Of a DNA stretch of 64,000 nucleotides, positions 16,890 to 26,053 are shown piece by piece. The stretch is from Neisseria dentiae (GTDB lineage Bacteria > Pseudomonadota > Gammaproteobacteria > Burkholderiales > Neisseriaceae), in NCBI RefSeq assembly GCF_024580525.1, contig NZ_JANIKQ010000009.1, forward strand, positions 46,995-110,994. The letters are read 5' to 3'. Every line of letters begins with the position of its first letter. Position 1 is the first letter of the stretch. A model generated the notes under the pieces. That model did no database searches, was not told the origin of the DNA, and saw only the letters and a program-made list of their open reading frames with translations. The position numbers were made by a program, and so were the translations under genes.

Positions 16890-18740
16890 TTAACCGCCCG
16901 TTTTCGGCATATTGCTCAATGCGGCGTAATAGCCGCCTTTGTTTATCAGTTCTTGATGCGAGCCTTGCTCGATGATGTGGCCGTCGTCCATCACGATGAT
17001 GCGGTCGGCCTGCTCAATGGTGGTCAGGCGGTGGGCGACGATGATGCTGGTGCGGCCGTGCATCAGGTTTTCCAAGGCTTGCTGCACCAGGCGTTCGGAT
17101 TCGTTGTCGAGTGCGCTGGTGGCTTCGTCCAATAATAAAATCGGTGCATCTTTCAAAATGGCGCGGGCGATGGAAACGCGCTGGCGCTGACCGCCCGAGA
17201 GTTGGTTGCCGTTGGCGCCGATGGGTTGGTGCAGGCCGTGCGGCGAGTTGTCCACCAAGTCTTGCAGGTTGGCGGCTTTAAGCGCGGCCAGCACTTCTTC
17301 TTCACTCGCTTCGGGGCGGCTGTAACGCACGTTGGCCAGCAGGGTGTCGTCAAACAGGAACACGTCTTGCGACACCAGCGCAAACTGCGCGCGCAGATTG
17401 GTCAGGGTGAGGTCGGCGATATTGGTGCCGTCGAGGTAAACCGTGCCGGCGCTGGGTTCGACAAAGCGCGGCAGCAGGTTCACCACGGTGGTTTTGCCGC
17501 TGCCGGAGCGGCCCACCAAAGCCACGCGCTCACCAGGGCGGATTTCCAGATTGAAGTTGTCCAAGGCTTTTTTGCCGTCTTCATGGTAGCGCACGTCGAT
17601 ATTTTCAAATTTCAGACGGCCTGAAACGTTTTGCAGGGTTTGTGTGCCGGTGTCTTTTTCCGGCTCGGTGTCTAAAAACTGGCAAACGCCGTCTGAAGCC
17701 AGAAACATGGTTTGCATGGGGATGCTGATGTTGGCGAGGTTTTTAATCGGGCTGAGCATTTGCAGCATGGCCACGATAAAGGCCATAAATTCGCCGATGG
17801 TGGTATAGCCTTGCTGGCTTTGCCAAAGGGCGATGAAAATCACCACCGCCAAAGCGAAAGAGGCGATTAACTCGCTGAACGGCGAGCGGGCGGCAGTGGC
17901 TTGGGTGATTTTTTTGCCCAAGCGCACGATGGTGTTGTTCACTTCGGCAAAGCGGTCGGCCGCCTGCTTTTGGCCGCCGAACAGTTTCACCACGCGGTGC
18001 CCCTGATGGACTTCGTTCACCACGTTATTCAACGTGCCGATGCTTTGCTGCGAGCTGGCGATGATGCTTTTGAGGCGGTTGCGGTAATAGCGCGATAGCA
18101 GCGACAGCAGCGGAAACATCAGCGCCACAATCAGGCTGAGCTGCCAGTTGAGATACAGCAGTACGCACACCAAGCCGATAACGATCAAGGTGTCGCGCGT
18201 AAGGGTGATAAACACGTTGCTGGCGTTGCTGATGGATTGTTCGGCCATCTGAACCATATTCATCAACACATGGCCCGACGGTGTTTCCTGATGGAATTTC
18301 GACGACAGCAACAGCATTTTGTCAAACATATCGCGGCGCACATGGCTGATGGCCATCACCGAAACCCAAGTCATCAGGTAAGTACTGGCGAAGCGGCAAA
18401 CGCCGCGTATCATCACCAAAATGATGAAAAACACCGGCACCACCCAAACTTTTTCGGGCGTGCCCCAAATCATATAGGTGAACTGCGCTTTCCAGTTTTG
18501 CAGGGTGGCAATGATGCCGGTGGCGGTGTTGAGTTCCGGCGGGGCGCTGGGCGGGGCGAAACCCTGGTTGACCAAAGGCGCGATAAAGGCGGCCAGATAA
18601 CTTTCGGTGGCGGCCACGCCGAAGATGGCGATTAATGCCCAAATGATGCGGCCTTTATACGGGCGCACATATTTCATCAGCCGCATAAAGTTATGCGAAT
18701 CTTCTTTGGTAAAGAGGCCGAAGGTGAGTTTTTCTATCAT
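16890..18740 (-). CDS. msbA: Lipid A export ABC transporter MsbA
   Basis: An inner-membrane half-transporter, working as a homodimer, that flips lipid A-core (LOS precursor) to the periplasmic leaflet. The 616-residue protein has six membrane helices in the first 330 residues and a nucleotide-binding domain after about 360: Walker A GRSGSGKTTVVNLL, signature LSGGQRQRVSIARA, Walker B ILLLDEATSALD, and the switch His in IIVAHRLTTIEQA. The start chosen is the ATG at 18738-18740. A TTG at 18770 would add ten residues. glyQ is 79 bases upstream on the same strand and the large glycosyltransferase follows, so lipid A export sits directly beside glycan genes. Confidence 0.92.
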   Translation of the reverse strand: MIEKLTFGLFTKEDSHNFMRLMKYVRPYKGRIIWALIAIFGVAATESYLAAFIAPLVNQGFAPPSAPPELNTATGIIATLQNWKAQFTYMIWGTPEKVWVVPVFFIILVMIRGVCRFASTYLMTWVSVMAISHVRRDMFDKMLLLSSKFHQETPSGHVLMNMVQMAEQSISNASNVFITLTRDTLIVIGLVCVLLYLNWQLSLIVALMFPLLSLLSRYYRNRLKSIIASSQQSIGTLNNVVNEVHQGHRVVKLFGGQKQAADRFAEVNNTIVRLGKKITQATAARSPFSELIASFALAVVIFIALWQSQQGYTTIGEFMAFIVAMLQMLSPIKNLANISIPMQTMFLASDGVCQFLDTEPEKDTGTQTLQNVSGRLKFENIDVRYHEDGKKALDNFNLEIRPGERVALVGRSGSGKTTVVNLLPRFVEPSAGTVYLDGTNIADLTLTNLRAQFALVSQDVFLFDDTLLANVRYSRPEASEEEVLAALKAANLQDLVDNSPHGLHQPIGANGNQLSGGQRQRVSIARAILKDAPILLLDEATSALDNESERLVQQALENLMHGRTSIIVAHRLTTIEQADRIIVMDDGHIIEQGSHQELINKGGYYAALSNMPKTGG

Positions 18741-18775
18741 AAAGTCCGAGCCGTTTGAAAAATGTTGCAAGGCGT

Positions 18776-18812
18776 TTTCAGACGGCTTGCAAAGGCTTGC
18801 GGCCGTCTGAAA
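18776..18812 (-). terminator. Imperfect DUS hairpin between glyQ and msbA
   Basis: TTTCAGACGGC and GCCGTCTGAAA face each other 8 bases after the glyQ stop with a 14-base loop. Confidence 0.45.
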
Positions 18813-18819
18813 CCTTGTT

Positions 18820-19725
18820 TTAAGCGGCTTGCCGTTTCAGCAGCGGAAAACCCAGTTTCTCGCGGCTTTCCACAAACTTCTGCGCCACGGTGCGGCTTAA
18901 GGCGCGGATGCGGCCGATATAGGCGGCGCGTTCGGTTACCGAAATCGCACCGCGCGCATCCAGCAGGTTGAACGTGTGGCCGGCCTTGAGCACCAATTCG
19001 TAGGCGGGCAGCGCCAGGCCCGCGTCTTCCACTTCAAGCAAACGTTTGGCCTGGGCTTCGTAGTCGTTAAACTGGCGCAGCAGCCATTCGGCATCGCTGT
19101 ATTCGAAGTTATAGGTGGATTGCTCCACTTCGTTTTGGTGGTACACATCGCCGTAGGTAACGGTTTGGCCGTCGGGCGTGCGGCTCCACACCAAGTCATA
19201 CACGTTTTCCACGCCTTGCAGATACATGGCCAAACGCTCGATGCCGTAGGTGATTTCGCCGAGCACGGGCGAGCAGTCGATGCCGCCCACCTGCTGGAAA
19301 TAGGTGAACTGGGTAACTTCCATGCCGTTGAGCCACACTTCCCAGCCCAAACCCCATGCGCCGAGGGTGGGGTTTTCCCAGTCGTCTTCCACAAAGCGGA
19401 TATCGTGCACTTTAGGATCGATGCCCAGCTCACGCAGCGAATCCAGATATAAATCCTGAATATCGGCCGGCGCAGGTTTTAAGGCCACCTGAAATTGGTA
19501 ATAGTGTTGCAGGCGGTTGGGGTTGTCGCCGTAGCGGCCGTCTTTGGGGCGGCGGGAAGGCTGCACATAAGCGGCGAACCACGGCTCGGGACCGAGCGCG
19601 CGCAGGCAAGTGGCCGGGTGGCTGGTGCCCGCGCCCACTTCCATATCGAAAGGTTGGATGATGGTGCAGCCTTTGTCGGCCCAGAACGTTTGCAGTTTGA
19701 AAATGATTTGTTGGAAGGTGAGCAT
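18820..19725 (-). CDS. glyQ: Glycine--tRNA ligase alpha subunit
   Basis: The catalytic alpha chain of the alpha2beta2 glycyl-tRNA synthetase, which activates glycine with ATP. The 301-residue protein matches the family length. It starts [20 protein letters not shown] and includes [40 protein letters not shown] and [20 protein letters not shown], all class II GlyQ signatures. The ATG is at 19723-19725. It is the first gene of a minus-strand series glyQ-msbA-glycan block-glyS, so both synthetase subunits bracket the glycan genes. Confidence 0.96.
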   Translation of the reverse strand: MLTFQQIIFKLQTFWADKGCTIIQPFDMEVGAGTSHPATCLRALGPEPWFAAYVQPSRRPKDGRYGDNPNRLQHYYQFQVALKPAPADIQDLYLDSLRELGIDPKVHDIRFVEDDWENPTLGAWGLGWEVWLNGMEVTQFTYFQQVGGIDCSPVLGEITYGIERLAMYLQGVENVYDLVWSRTPDGQTVTYGDVYHQNEVEQSTYNFEYSDAEWLLRQFNDYEAQAKRLLEVEDAGLALPAYELVLKAGHTFNLLDARGAISVTERAAYIGRIRALSRTVAQKFVESREKLGFPLLKRQAA

Positions 19726-19859
19726 GATGGTTGCCGGAGTTCAGATAATCAAGAAAAGCCTGCATTTTACTGTTTCGGCAGGTTTTTGGATAGGCTTGCG
19801 GCACAGCCTGTCCCAGCCTGCCGCCCGATGCGGCGTGCACGGGTGCGGCCGCCATACCG

Positions 19860-19953
19860 GGACCTTTGCAAAACCCTCAGATGCAGATGCAGTTCAAGGC
19901 GTGGCAGCGCACAACGAAGAAATGCGTCGCAGATAGCTGTTTGCAAAGGTCTC
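19860..19953. mobile_element. MITE-like element with GGACCTTTGCAAA ends (about 94 bp)
   Basis: Inverted ends GGACCTTTGCAAAA and TTTGCAAAGGTCTC enclose a short version of the interior shared with 22554-22714 and 49122-49266 (CAGATGCAGTTCAAGGCG...CAGCGCACAACGAAGAAATG). It contains no gene. It fills most of the 306-base gap between glyQ and the OmpA-family gene; the rest holds nothing recognisable apart from a candidate -10 box. From memory the ends resemble the terminal repeats of the neisserial IS5-family element IS1106. Confidence 0.65.
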
Positions 19954-19974
19954 ATACTTTCTTTGCGCGGATTT

Positions 19975-19990
19975 TTGGGTATAATGCGGC
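19975..19990 (+). promoter_or_regulatory. Candidate -10 box for the OmpA-family gene
   Basis: A perfect TATAAT at 19980-19985 lies 46 bases before the start codon and 27 bases after the end of the MITE-like element. No good -35 hexamer is seen at 16-18 bases, so the element end may supply part of it. Confidence 0.4.
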
Positions 19991-20031
19991 AGGTTTTTCA
20001 TCTATTCATAATCTATTCAAAGGAAAAGGAA

Positions 20032-20688
20032 ATGTCGGACAACAACGACCACAAAGAACAGCGCATCGGTTTATGGATTGCCGGCGGCGCAGCGGCACTG
20101 TCGGTATTGTCGATTCTTTTTTACGCCGTTTGGGGTTGGGAAAACGGCAAAATCGAAGGCTCGCCCGGCTACGGCCAAGAAGCTTCGGCGGTAGTAGTTG
20201 AGGAAACCGTTGTGGTTGCTTCCGCTCCCGAAATGCAGGCCTCTGCACCTTCTGAGGCTTCGGCTGCCGCACCTGCCGCCGCATCCGCTGCCGAGTCTTC
20301 TGCTTCCGGCGCCGCCGCCGAACAGATTCTGGCCGACACCCAAACCGTTACGGTGAGCGACGGCGCACAAGCAGTGGTTGAAAACGGCGTGGTGAAATTC
20401 TACTTCGCCACCGGCAAAGCCGATTTGGCCGCCAATGCCGAAGAAGCCCTGAAAGACGTGCTGGCCGGCGCGAAAGAAGGCAAAAAAGCCGTGGTTTCGG
20501 GCTTCCACGATGCCACCGGCAACCGCACGAAAAACGAAGAGCTGTCGAAAAAACGCGCTTTTGCCGTGCGCGATGCCCTGTTGGGTTTGGGTGTGCCCGA
20601 ATCGCAAATCGAGCTGCGCAAACCTGAAAATGCAGAAGGCAGCGGCAACAACGCCGAAGCCCGCCGTGTGGAAGTGGTTCTGGAATAA
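20032..20688 (+). CDS. OmpA-family peptidoglycan-binding protein with N-terminal membrane anchor
   Basis: A 218-residue protein. A short cytoplasmic tail and one membrane helix (about residues 12-36, LWIAGGAAALSVLSILFYAV) are followed by an Ala/Ser-rich linker (about 60-110) and a C-terminal OmpA-like domain (about 115-218). Its segments are VVENGVVKFYFATGKADLAA, SGFHDATGNRTKNEELSKKR and ARRVEVVLE. The usual GHTD is replaced by GFHDATG, but the distal Arg and Asp region of OmpA_C is kept. It probably tethers the inner membrane to the cell wall. The ATG at 20032 has AAGGAAAAGGA before it; longer upstream reading is not supported. A strong terminator follows. Confidence 0.85.
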   Translation: MSDNNDHKEQRIGLWIAGGAAALSVLSILFYAVWGWENGKIEGSPGYGQEASAVVVEETVVVASAPEMQASAPSEASAAAPAAASAAESSASGAAAEQILADTQTVTVSDGAQAVVENGVVKFYFATGKADLAANAEEALKDVLAGAKEGKKAVVSGFHDATGNRTKNEELSKKRAFAVRDALLGLGVPESQIELRKPENAEGSGNNAEARRVEVVLE

Positions 20689-20705
20689 GCTGTTGTTTGT
20701 CTCAT

Positions 20706-20741
20706 AGAAAAAGCCCGGTTGTTATACCCGGGCTTTTTCTA
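20706..20741 (+). terminator. Rho-independent terminator after the OmpA-family gene
   Basis: AGAAAAAGCCCGG and its complement pair around an 8-base loop, followed by TATTTTATTTTT. This is a classical hairpin and not DUS-based. Confidence 0.9.
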
Positions 20742-20761
20742 TTTTATTTTTCAGACGGCTT

Positions 20762-20957
20762 GAGATCTTTGCAAAATTAAAAAAACATCACAAAAAATTT
20801 ATTTCCCGTCATTCCCGCGCAGGCGGGAATCCAGTCGTTTTTTTCATAAGTTATTGAAATAAAATGCTTGATAATTCTAAGGCTGGATTCCCGCCTACGC
20901 GGGAATGACGGAATTTAAGCATTTCAGACGGCCTTGAGGTATTTTTGCAAAGGCCTC
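20762..20957. mobile_element. Composite repeat: GAGATCTTTGCAAAA ends enclosing a dRS3 pair
   Basis: The outer inverted ends are GAGATCTTTGCAAAAT and TTTTTGCAAAGGCCTC. Inside are two dRS3 copies (ATTCCC-N8-GGGAAT) at 20811-20830 and 20887-20906, in opposite orientation around a spacer with GTTATTGAAATAAAATGCTT, and a DUS near the right end. The 196-bp layout recurs at 33230, 34596 and 56630. No gene lies in the 328-base gap between the OmpA-family gene and putP. Confidence 0.75.
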
Positions 20958-21016
20958 GGTCTAGAACTTTGCAGATCGTTCAGGCCGTCTGAACTTCAAA
21001 CGGCCTGCCAATCCGC

Positions 21017-22513
21017 TTATTTTGCGGCCTGATAAGCCTTGTCGGCTTCTTCGAATTTGTTTTCCACTTCTTTTGAAACCTTGCCCATCAGCGACACCAC
21101 TACGATAGCGATAAAGCAGGCAATAAATCCGGGCACGATTTCATAGAGGCTGCTGCCGGTTAAGGGCTTCCACGCCACCACGGTAACGGCACCGGCAATC
21201 ATGCCGGCCAGTGCGCCGGCGGCGGTCATACGTTTCCAGAATACCGACAAAATCACCACCGGGCCGAATGCGGCGCCGAAGCCTGCCCAAGCGTAAGACA
21301 CCAAGCCCAACACTTTGCTTTCGGGGTCGGCGGCGATGACGATGGCAATCACGGCCACGGCCAACACCATAATGCGGCCGATCCATACCAATTCCTGTTG
21401 CGGCGCGTTGGGGCGCAAAAAGCCTTTATAGAAGTCTTCGGTGATTGCGCTCGAGCACACCAGCAACTGGCACGACAGGGTGGACATCACGGCGGCGAGA
21501 ATGGCGGAAAGAATCACGCCGGCAATCCACGGGTTGAACAAAATGGTGGTCAGGGCGATAAAGATGCGCTCGTTGTTGCCTGCCATCGCGCCCGCCTGTT
21601 CGGGGTGGCCGCCGAAATAGGCGATGCCGAAATAACCCACGGCACACGCGCCTGCGAGGCACAGAATCATCCAAGTCATGCCGATGCGGCGGGCGGACAC
21701 CAGCGATTTCACGTTTTCGGCGGCCATAAAGCGCGCGAGAATGTGCGGCTGGCCGAAATAGCCCAAGCCCCATGCGGCAGTGGAAATAATGCCCATCAGT
21801 GTGGTACCGGCCAGCAGGCTGCCGTATTCTTTGCCGGTGGTGGCGGCCACGCTTTGGATGGCGGCACTCATTTCATCGGCGCCGCCCAAGGCCAGATACA
21901 CCATAACCGGGGTAATGATGAGGGCGAAAATCATCAGCGTAGCCTGCACGGTATCCGTCCAGCTCACGGCCAGAAAACCGCCGATAAAGGTATAGGCAAT
22001 GGTTGCGCCCGCGCCCAGCCACATGGCTTGGGTATAGGTAACGTCGAACAGGCTTTCAAACAGGCGCGCACCCGCCACGATGCCCGAAGCGCAGTAAATC
22101 GTGAAGAAAAACAGAATGATGGAGGCGGAAATCACTTTCATGGCCCTGCCGCCCGCACCGAAACGGTGGAAGAAATAATCGGGCAGCGTGAGCGCGTTGT
22201 TGTTGTATTCGGTGTGTACGCGCAGGCGGCCGGCCACCAACAGCCAGTTGAAATACGCGCCTACGGTCAGGCCGATGGCAATCCACGCTTCGCTCAGGCC
22301 GGAGGCGTAAATCGCGCCGGGCAGGCCCATCAGCAGCCAACCCGACATATCGGAAGCGCCCGCCGACATCGCGGTAACGAAGCTGCCCAAACTGCGGCCG
22401 CCGAGGATATAGTCGTCGAAATTGCGGGTAGAAAAGTACGCTGCCAAACCAATCAGCAACACGGCCACCAGATAGATGCCGAAAGTAACGTACATCGGAT
22501 TAAATGCACCCAT
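21017..22513 (-). CDS. putP: Sodium/proline symporter PutP
   Basis: A 498-residue inner-membrane transporter of the SSS family that takes up proline with Na+. It starts MGAFNPMYVTFGIYLVAVLL and shows about 13 membrane helices. The conserved helix 2 region SAGASDMSGWLLMGLPGAIY contains the residues that in E. coli PutP bind Na+ and proline (Asp55/Ser57 equivalents). GGFLAVSWTDTVQA and AAVMSTLSCQLLVCSSAITE are further SSS hallmarks. The ATG at 22511-22513 follows an AGAGG site. The TTG at 22534 is rejected. No putA is adjacent, so its role may be nutrition or osmoprotection. Confidence 0.92.
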   Translation of the reverse strand: MGAFNPMYVTFGIYLVAVLLIGLAAYFSTRNFDDYILGGRSLGSFVTAMSAGASDMSGWLLMGLPGAIYASGLSEAWIAIGLTVGAYFNWLLVAGRLRVHTEYNNNALTLPDYFFHRFGAGGRAMKVISASIILFFFTIYCASGIVAGARLFESLFDVTYTQAMWLGAGATIAYTFIGGFLAVSWTDTVQATLMIFALIITPVMVYLALGGADEMSAAIQSVAATTGKEYGSLLAGTTLMGIISTAAWGLGYFGQPHILARFMAAENVKSLVSARRIGMTWMILCLAGACAVGYFGIAYFGGHPEQAGAMAGNNERIFIALTTILFNPWIAGVILSAILAAVMSTLSCQLLVCSSAITEDFYKGFLRPNAPQQELVWIGRIMVLAVAVIAIVIAADPESKVLGLVSYAWAGFGAAFGPVVILSVFWKRMTAAGALAGMIAGAVTVVAWKPLTGSSLYEIVPGFIACFIAIVVVSLMGKVSKEVENKFEEADKAYQAAK

Positions 22514-22553
22514 AAAAACCTCTTGAATTCTCAAATATTTTTCTGAAAAGGCC

Positions 22554-22714
22554 GAGACTTTTGCAAAACCCCTAGATGTGGATGCAGTTCAAGGCGTAGC
22601 AGCGCAGCGAGCGCAGACATAACAGGGAGTTAGGCAAGCGAGCGGGCAGTACCCTAAAGGGCATAAACGCACAACGCAGAAATGCACCGCAGATGGGGGT
22701 TTTGCAAAGGTCTC
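22554..22714. mobile_element. MITE-like element, 161 bp, GAGACTTTTGCAAAA ends
   Basis: Its ends are GAGACTTTTGCAAAACCCC and GGGGGTTTTGCAAAGGTCTC. The interior has CAGTTCAAGGCGTAGCAGCG, AGGGCATAAACGCACAACGC and CGCAGATGGGGG. It is the most complete copy of the family also seen at 19860 and, inverted, at 49122. It carries no ORF, so any mobility would have to be supplied in trans by an IS1106-like transposase. Confidence 0.7.
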
Positions 22715-22963
22715 AGGCCGTCTGAAACGGCGGGCAATGCCTGCCGCAATATGTTGCGGCGGGTATTGCTGCGGCATTTAACCCGAAGCGCCGCTATCCG
22801 TCAAGATTGGTTAGACGAAGTTAACCGTTTGAAAACACACCGTTCGGCCACAGCACAAGCCCGCACGTTTCAACCTGCTTCCTGCGTTTCAGACGGCCTC
22901 TGTTATCGCGAAAAACTTTATTTCTGCCGCGGCGTTGCTGCGCCTTGCTGTACTACTTGTACC

Positions 22964-23188
22964 GAGACCTTTGCAAAACTTCCTTCAGGCCATCTGAAAA
23001 CCTAACGCAGATATACGGTTTCCGGCAGCACCAGCCCGTCATTGCCGGGCTTGACCCGGCAATCCAGCGCCGGATATTTCTGAAATATTCACCTTTCTCC
23101 TAAACGCAAATGCTGGATTATCGGGTCAAGCCCGATAATGACGGAATCAAACATTTCAGACGGCCTCAATGAGTTTTACAAAGGCTTC
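22964..23188. mobile_element. Composite repeat with GAGACCTTTGCAAAA end and proline-codon-like palindromes
   Basis: The left end is GAGACCTTTGCAAAAC and the decayed right end GTTTTACAAAGGCTTC. Inside are the palindromes ATTGCCGGGCTTGACCCGGC (then AAT) near 23041 and ATTATCGGGTCAAGCCCGAT (then AAT) near 23117, plus a DUS. Confidence 0.55.
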
Positions 23189-23223
23189 GTGCTGCCTTGT
23201 GGCAAAAATAAGTTTTTCCGCTA

Positions 23224-23229
23224 TATAAT
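23224..23229 (+). promoter_or_regulatory. Candidate -10 box of lgt
   Basis: TATAAT lies 37 bases before the chosen lgt start, directly after the composite repeat. The -35 region is weak (TTGTGG about 21 bases upstream). Confidence 0.4.
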
Positions 23230-23266
23230 GGCTGCCCGCAAACGCACCCGCACAAGGTATTCCGTT

Positions 23267-24124
23267 ATGATGATACACCCAGAGTTCAGCCCCGAATTAA
23301 TCAGCATCGGCCCGTTGGCGATACGCTGGTATGCGCTCAGCTACATCGTCGGCTTCGTTCTGTTTATCTGGCTGGGCCGGCGCCGCATCGACCGCGGCGG
23401 CCAAGTGTTTACCAAAGAAATGCTCGACAATTTCCTCACCTGGGGCGTGCTCGGCGTGATTCTCGGCGGCCGTTTGGGTTATGTTTTGTTTTATAAGTTT
23501 TCATATTATATGGAACACCCCGCCGATATCTTGAAAGTGTGGGAAGGCGGCATGTCGTTCCACGGCGGTTTTTTGGGCGTGTTGGTTGCCATGTGGCTGT
23601 TTGGCCGCAAATACAAAACCGGCTTCTGGCGCGTGGCCGATTTCGTTGCCCCTCTGGTGCCTTTGGGTTTGGCTTCCGGCCGCATCGGCAACTTTATCAA
23701 CGGCGAACTGTGGGGCCGCGTAACCGACATCAACGCCTTTTGGGCGATGGGCTTTCCGCAAGCCGCCTATGAAGACGCCGCAGCCGCCGCCCACAACCCA
23801 CAATGGGCTGCCTGGCTGGCGCAATACGGTATGCTGCCGCGCCATCCTTCGCAGCTTTACCAATTTGCGCTCGAAGGCATCTGCTTGTTTGTGATTGTGT
23901 GGCTGTTTTCCAGCAAACCGCGCCCCGTCGGGCAAGTTTCGATGGTGTTTTTGGCAGGCTACGGCGTGTTCCGCTTTATCGCCGAATTCGCCCGCCAGCC
24001 CGACGACTATCTCGGCCTGCTCACGCTGGGCCTGTCGATGGGCCAATGGCTGAGCCTGCCGATGATTATTATCGGCATCATCGGCTTTATCTATTTCGGC
24101 AAACGCAACGAAAAGGCCGTCTGA
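23267..24124 (+). CDS. lgt: Prolipoprotein diacylglyceryl transferase
   Basis: Transfers diacylglyceryl from phosphatidylglycerol to the lipobox Cys of prelipoproteins, the first step of lipoprotein maturation, in the inner membrane. The 285-residue protein has seven membrane helices and the Lgt signature [20 protein letters not shown] at about residues 130-150. The catalytic-region motif [12 protein letters not shown] is also present. Two consecutive ATG codons (23267 and 23270) could start it. In-frame sequence before that is intergenic and repeat-derived. It is followed after 68 bases by trpG. The window contains at least two clear substrates (the lipoproteins at 3038 and 35016). Confidence 0.95.
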   Translation: MMIHPEFSPELISIGPLAIRWYALSYIVGFVLFIWLGRRRIDRGGQVFTKEMLDNFLTWGVLGVILGGRLGYVLFYKFSYYMEHPADILKVWEGGMSFHGGFLGVLVAMWLFGRKYKTGFWRVADFVAPLVPLGLASGRIGNFINGELWGRVTDINAFWAMGFPQAAYEDAAAAAHNPQWAAWLAQYGMLPRHPSQLYQFALEGICLFVIVWLFSSKPRPVGQVSMVFLAGYGVFRFIAEFARQPDDYLGLLTLGLSMGQWLSLPMIIIGIIGFIYFGKRNEKAV

Positions 24125-24192
24125 AAATCGCTTTATCAAACGCCGCGCCGTTTCAGACGGCATCTTTAAAAACGATAACAGGCTGAAACATC

Positions 24193-24777
24193 ATGCTTTT
24201 AATGATAGACAACTACGACAGCTTCACCTACAACATCGTGCAGTATTTCGCCGAACTCGGCCAAGAAGTGGAAGTGCGCCGCAACGACGATATCACGCTC
24301 GAAGAAATCGCCGCCCTCAAACCGCAATATCTGGTTATCGGCCCCGGCCCCTGCTCGCCCAAAGAAGCAGGCATTTCCGTGGCCGCCATGCAGCATTTCG
24401 CCGGCAAACTGCCGGTTATGGGCATCTGCTTGGGACACCAAACCATAGGCGAAGCCTTCGGCGGCAACGTCGTGCGCGCAAAAACGCTGATGCACGGCAA
24501 AGTATCGCCCGTGCATCATTTGAACAAAGGCATGTTCCGCAATCTGCCCAACCCCGTAACCTGCACCCGCTACCACAGCCTCGTTATCGACCGCCCCACA
24601 CTGCCTAGCTGCCTCGAAATCACAGCCTGGACCGACGACGGCGAAATCATGGGCGTGCGCCACAAAACGCTGCCTATCGAAGGCGTACAGTTCCACCCCG
24701 AAGCCCTGCTCACCGAGCACGGCCATGAAATGCTGGCTAATTTCTTAAAAGAATTTGCAGGCTTTCAGACGGCCTGA
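24193..24777 (+). CDS. trpG: Anthranilate synthase component II (glutamine amidotransferase)
   Basis: Supplies ammonia from glutamine to TrpE for anthranilate formation, and probably also to PabB for p-aminobenzoate, since many bacteria have one amphibolic subunit. The 194-residue class I amidotransferase has [19 protein letters not shown], the nucleophile elbow [15 protein letters not shown] (catalytic Cys), and the His-Glu pair in [14 protein letters not shown]. The ATG at 24193 is clear. A DUS overlaps the stop codon region. trpD follows after 56 bases, while trpE is not adjacent. pabA would be an equally valid name on sequence alone. Confidence 0.92.
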   Translation: MLLMIDNYDSFTYNIVQYFAELGQEVEVRRNDDITLEEIAALKPQYLVIGPGPCSPKEAGISVAAMQHFAGKLPVMGICLGHQTIGEAFGGNVVRAKTLMHGKVSPVHHLNKGMFRNLPNPVTCTRYHSLVIDRPTLPSCLEITAWTDDGEIMGVRHKTLPIEGVQFHPEALLTEHGHEMLANFLKEFAGFQTA

Positions 24778-24833
24778 AACCTTACCCAAACAAACACAGG
24801 CCGTCTGAAACGCCCCACTCTCAAGGAAAACCG

Positions 24834-25865
24834 ATGATTACCCCCCAACAGGCCATCGCCCGCCTGATCGACAACAACGAACTTTTCTACGACGAAATGA
24901 CCGCCCTGATGCGTCAGATCATGAGCGGCCAAGTGCCGCCCGAACAGCTTGCCGCCATTCTGACCGGCCTGCGCATCAAAGTGGAAACCGTATCCGAAAT
25001 CAGCGCCGCCGCCGCCGTGATGCGCGAGTTCGCCACACCCGTGCCCGTTCTCGACAAAGCGCACTTGGTCGACATCGTCGGCACCGGCGGCGACGGCGCC
25101 AAAACGTTCAACATTTCCACCACCGCCATGTTTGTAGCCGCCGCCGCCGGCGCAAAAGTGGCCAAGCACGGCGGCCGCTCGGTATCGTCGTCGAGCGGTG
25201 CCGCCGACGTGCTCGAACAAATGGGTGCCAACCTCGATTTAACGCCCGAACAAGTCGGCCGTAGCATCGACGGTATCGGCATCGGTTTTATGTTTGCCCC
25301 CAACCACCACAGCGCCATGCGCCACGTCGCCCCTGTGCGCCGCTCGCTGGGCTTCAGAAGCATTTTCAACATTTTAGGCCCCCTCACCAACCCCGCAGGC
25401 GCACCGAACCAACTTTTGGGCGTGTTCCACATCGACTTGTGCGGCATACTCTCGCGCGTGCTGCAACAACTCGGCTCGCAGCACGTTTTGGTGGTGCACG
25501 GCAGCGACGGCCTCGACGAAATTACCGTTACCGGCCCCACCCGCGTGGCTGAGCTGCATAACGGCACCATCAGCGAATACGATATTTCCCCCGAGCAATT
25601 CGGTTTGACCATCTATCCCAACCTCGACGGCATACGCGTCAACAACAGCGCCGAATCGCTCGCCCTGATGAACCACGTTTTGGCCGGCGAATCCGGTGCC
25701 GCGCGCGACATCGTGCTGCTCAACGCCGCCGCCTGCCTGTATGCGGGCAATGTAGTCCCCTCGCTGGCAAGCGGCGTTCAAGCCGCCGCCGAAGCCATCG
25801 ACTCGGGCAAAGCCAAAGCCAAGCAGGCCGAATTTACGGCCTACACGCAAAGCTGCGCGCAATAG
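24834..25865 (+). CDS. trpD: Anthranilate phosphoribosyltransferase
   Basis: Joins anthranilate and PRPP in the second committed step of tryptophan synthesis. The 343-residue protein is of normal length. It has an N-terminal helical domain ([19 protein letters not shown]), the PRPP loop [33 protein letters not shown], and the anthranilate-site segment [20 protein letters not shown]. The ATG at 24834 is preceded by CAAGGAAAACCG. It lies 56 bases after trpG. trpC is not next: the following gene is trpA, 188 bases on, behind its own presumed promoter. Confidence 0.95.
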   Translation: MITPQQAIARLIDNNELFYDEMTALMRQIMSGQVPPEQLAAILTGLRIKVETVSEISAAAAVMREFATPVPVLDKAHLVDIVGTGGDGAKTFNISTTAMFVAAAAGAKVAKHGGRSVSSSSGAADVLEQMGANLDLTPEQVGRSIDGIGIGFMFAPNHHSAMRHVAPVRRSLGFRSIFNILGPLTNPAGAPNQLLGVFHIDLCGILSRVLQQLGSQHVLVVHGSDGLDEITVTGPTRVAELHNGTISEYDISPEQFGLTIYPNLDGIRVNNSAESLALMNHVLAGESGAARDIVLLNAAACLYAGNVVPSLASGVQAAAEAIDSGKAKAKQAEFTAYTQSCAQ

Positions 25866-25910
25866 CCGTATCAATATAACCATCTGAAAAAATTAAAAAT
25901 ATCGAAACCA

Positions 25911-25992
25911 CAATCCGCATACCGCCTGCCTTTCGGCCTGCGCGCGGATTGTGTAAATTATCGTTCAGGCAAAATCAAAGCAATGTTATACT
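25911..25992 (+). promoter_or_regulatory. Dyad and candidate promoter ahead of trpA
   Basis: AATCCGC (25911) and GCGGATT (about 25944) enclose an inverted stretch that could end trpD transcription. After it lies TTCAGG (25964-25969), a 17-base spacer and TGTTATACT, an extended -10 at 25984-25992. Confidence 0.4.
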
Positions 25993-26053
25993 TGCCGCTT
26001 TCCTATTCCTTATCTTCAGGCCGTCTGAAACGCAGGCCGCCGCACCTTGAACC

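Larger units (their letters stand above)
22514..23266. other. 753-base repeat-rich gap between putP and lgt
   Basis: It holds the element at 22554-22714, a stretch of about 250 bases without recognisable features (22715-22963), and a second composite repeat at 22964-23188, followed by the presumed lgt promoter. Open frames here are short and have no family resemblance. Confidence 0.7.

Noticed and set aside
19495..20031. Long in-frame upstream extension of the OmpA-family gene
   Set aside because: It runs through glyQ in antisense and through a MITE-like element; the ATG at 20032 has a good ribosome site and a membrane anchor follows.
21398..22546. 382-codon plus-strand frame opposite putP
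   Set aside because: Antisense shadow rich in His/Gln/Gly; putP is clearly the real gene.
22682..23005. 105-codon plus-strand frame in the putP-lgt gap
   Set aside because: Overlaps two repeat elements, has no similarity or good ribosome site.
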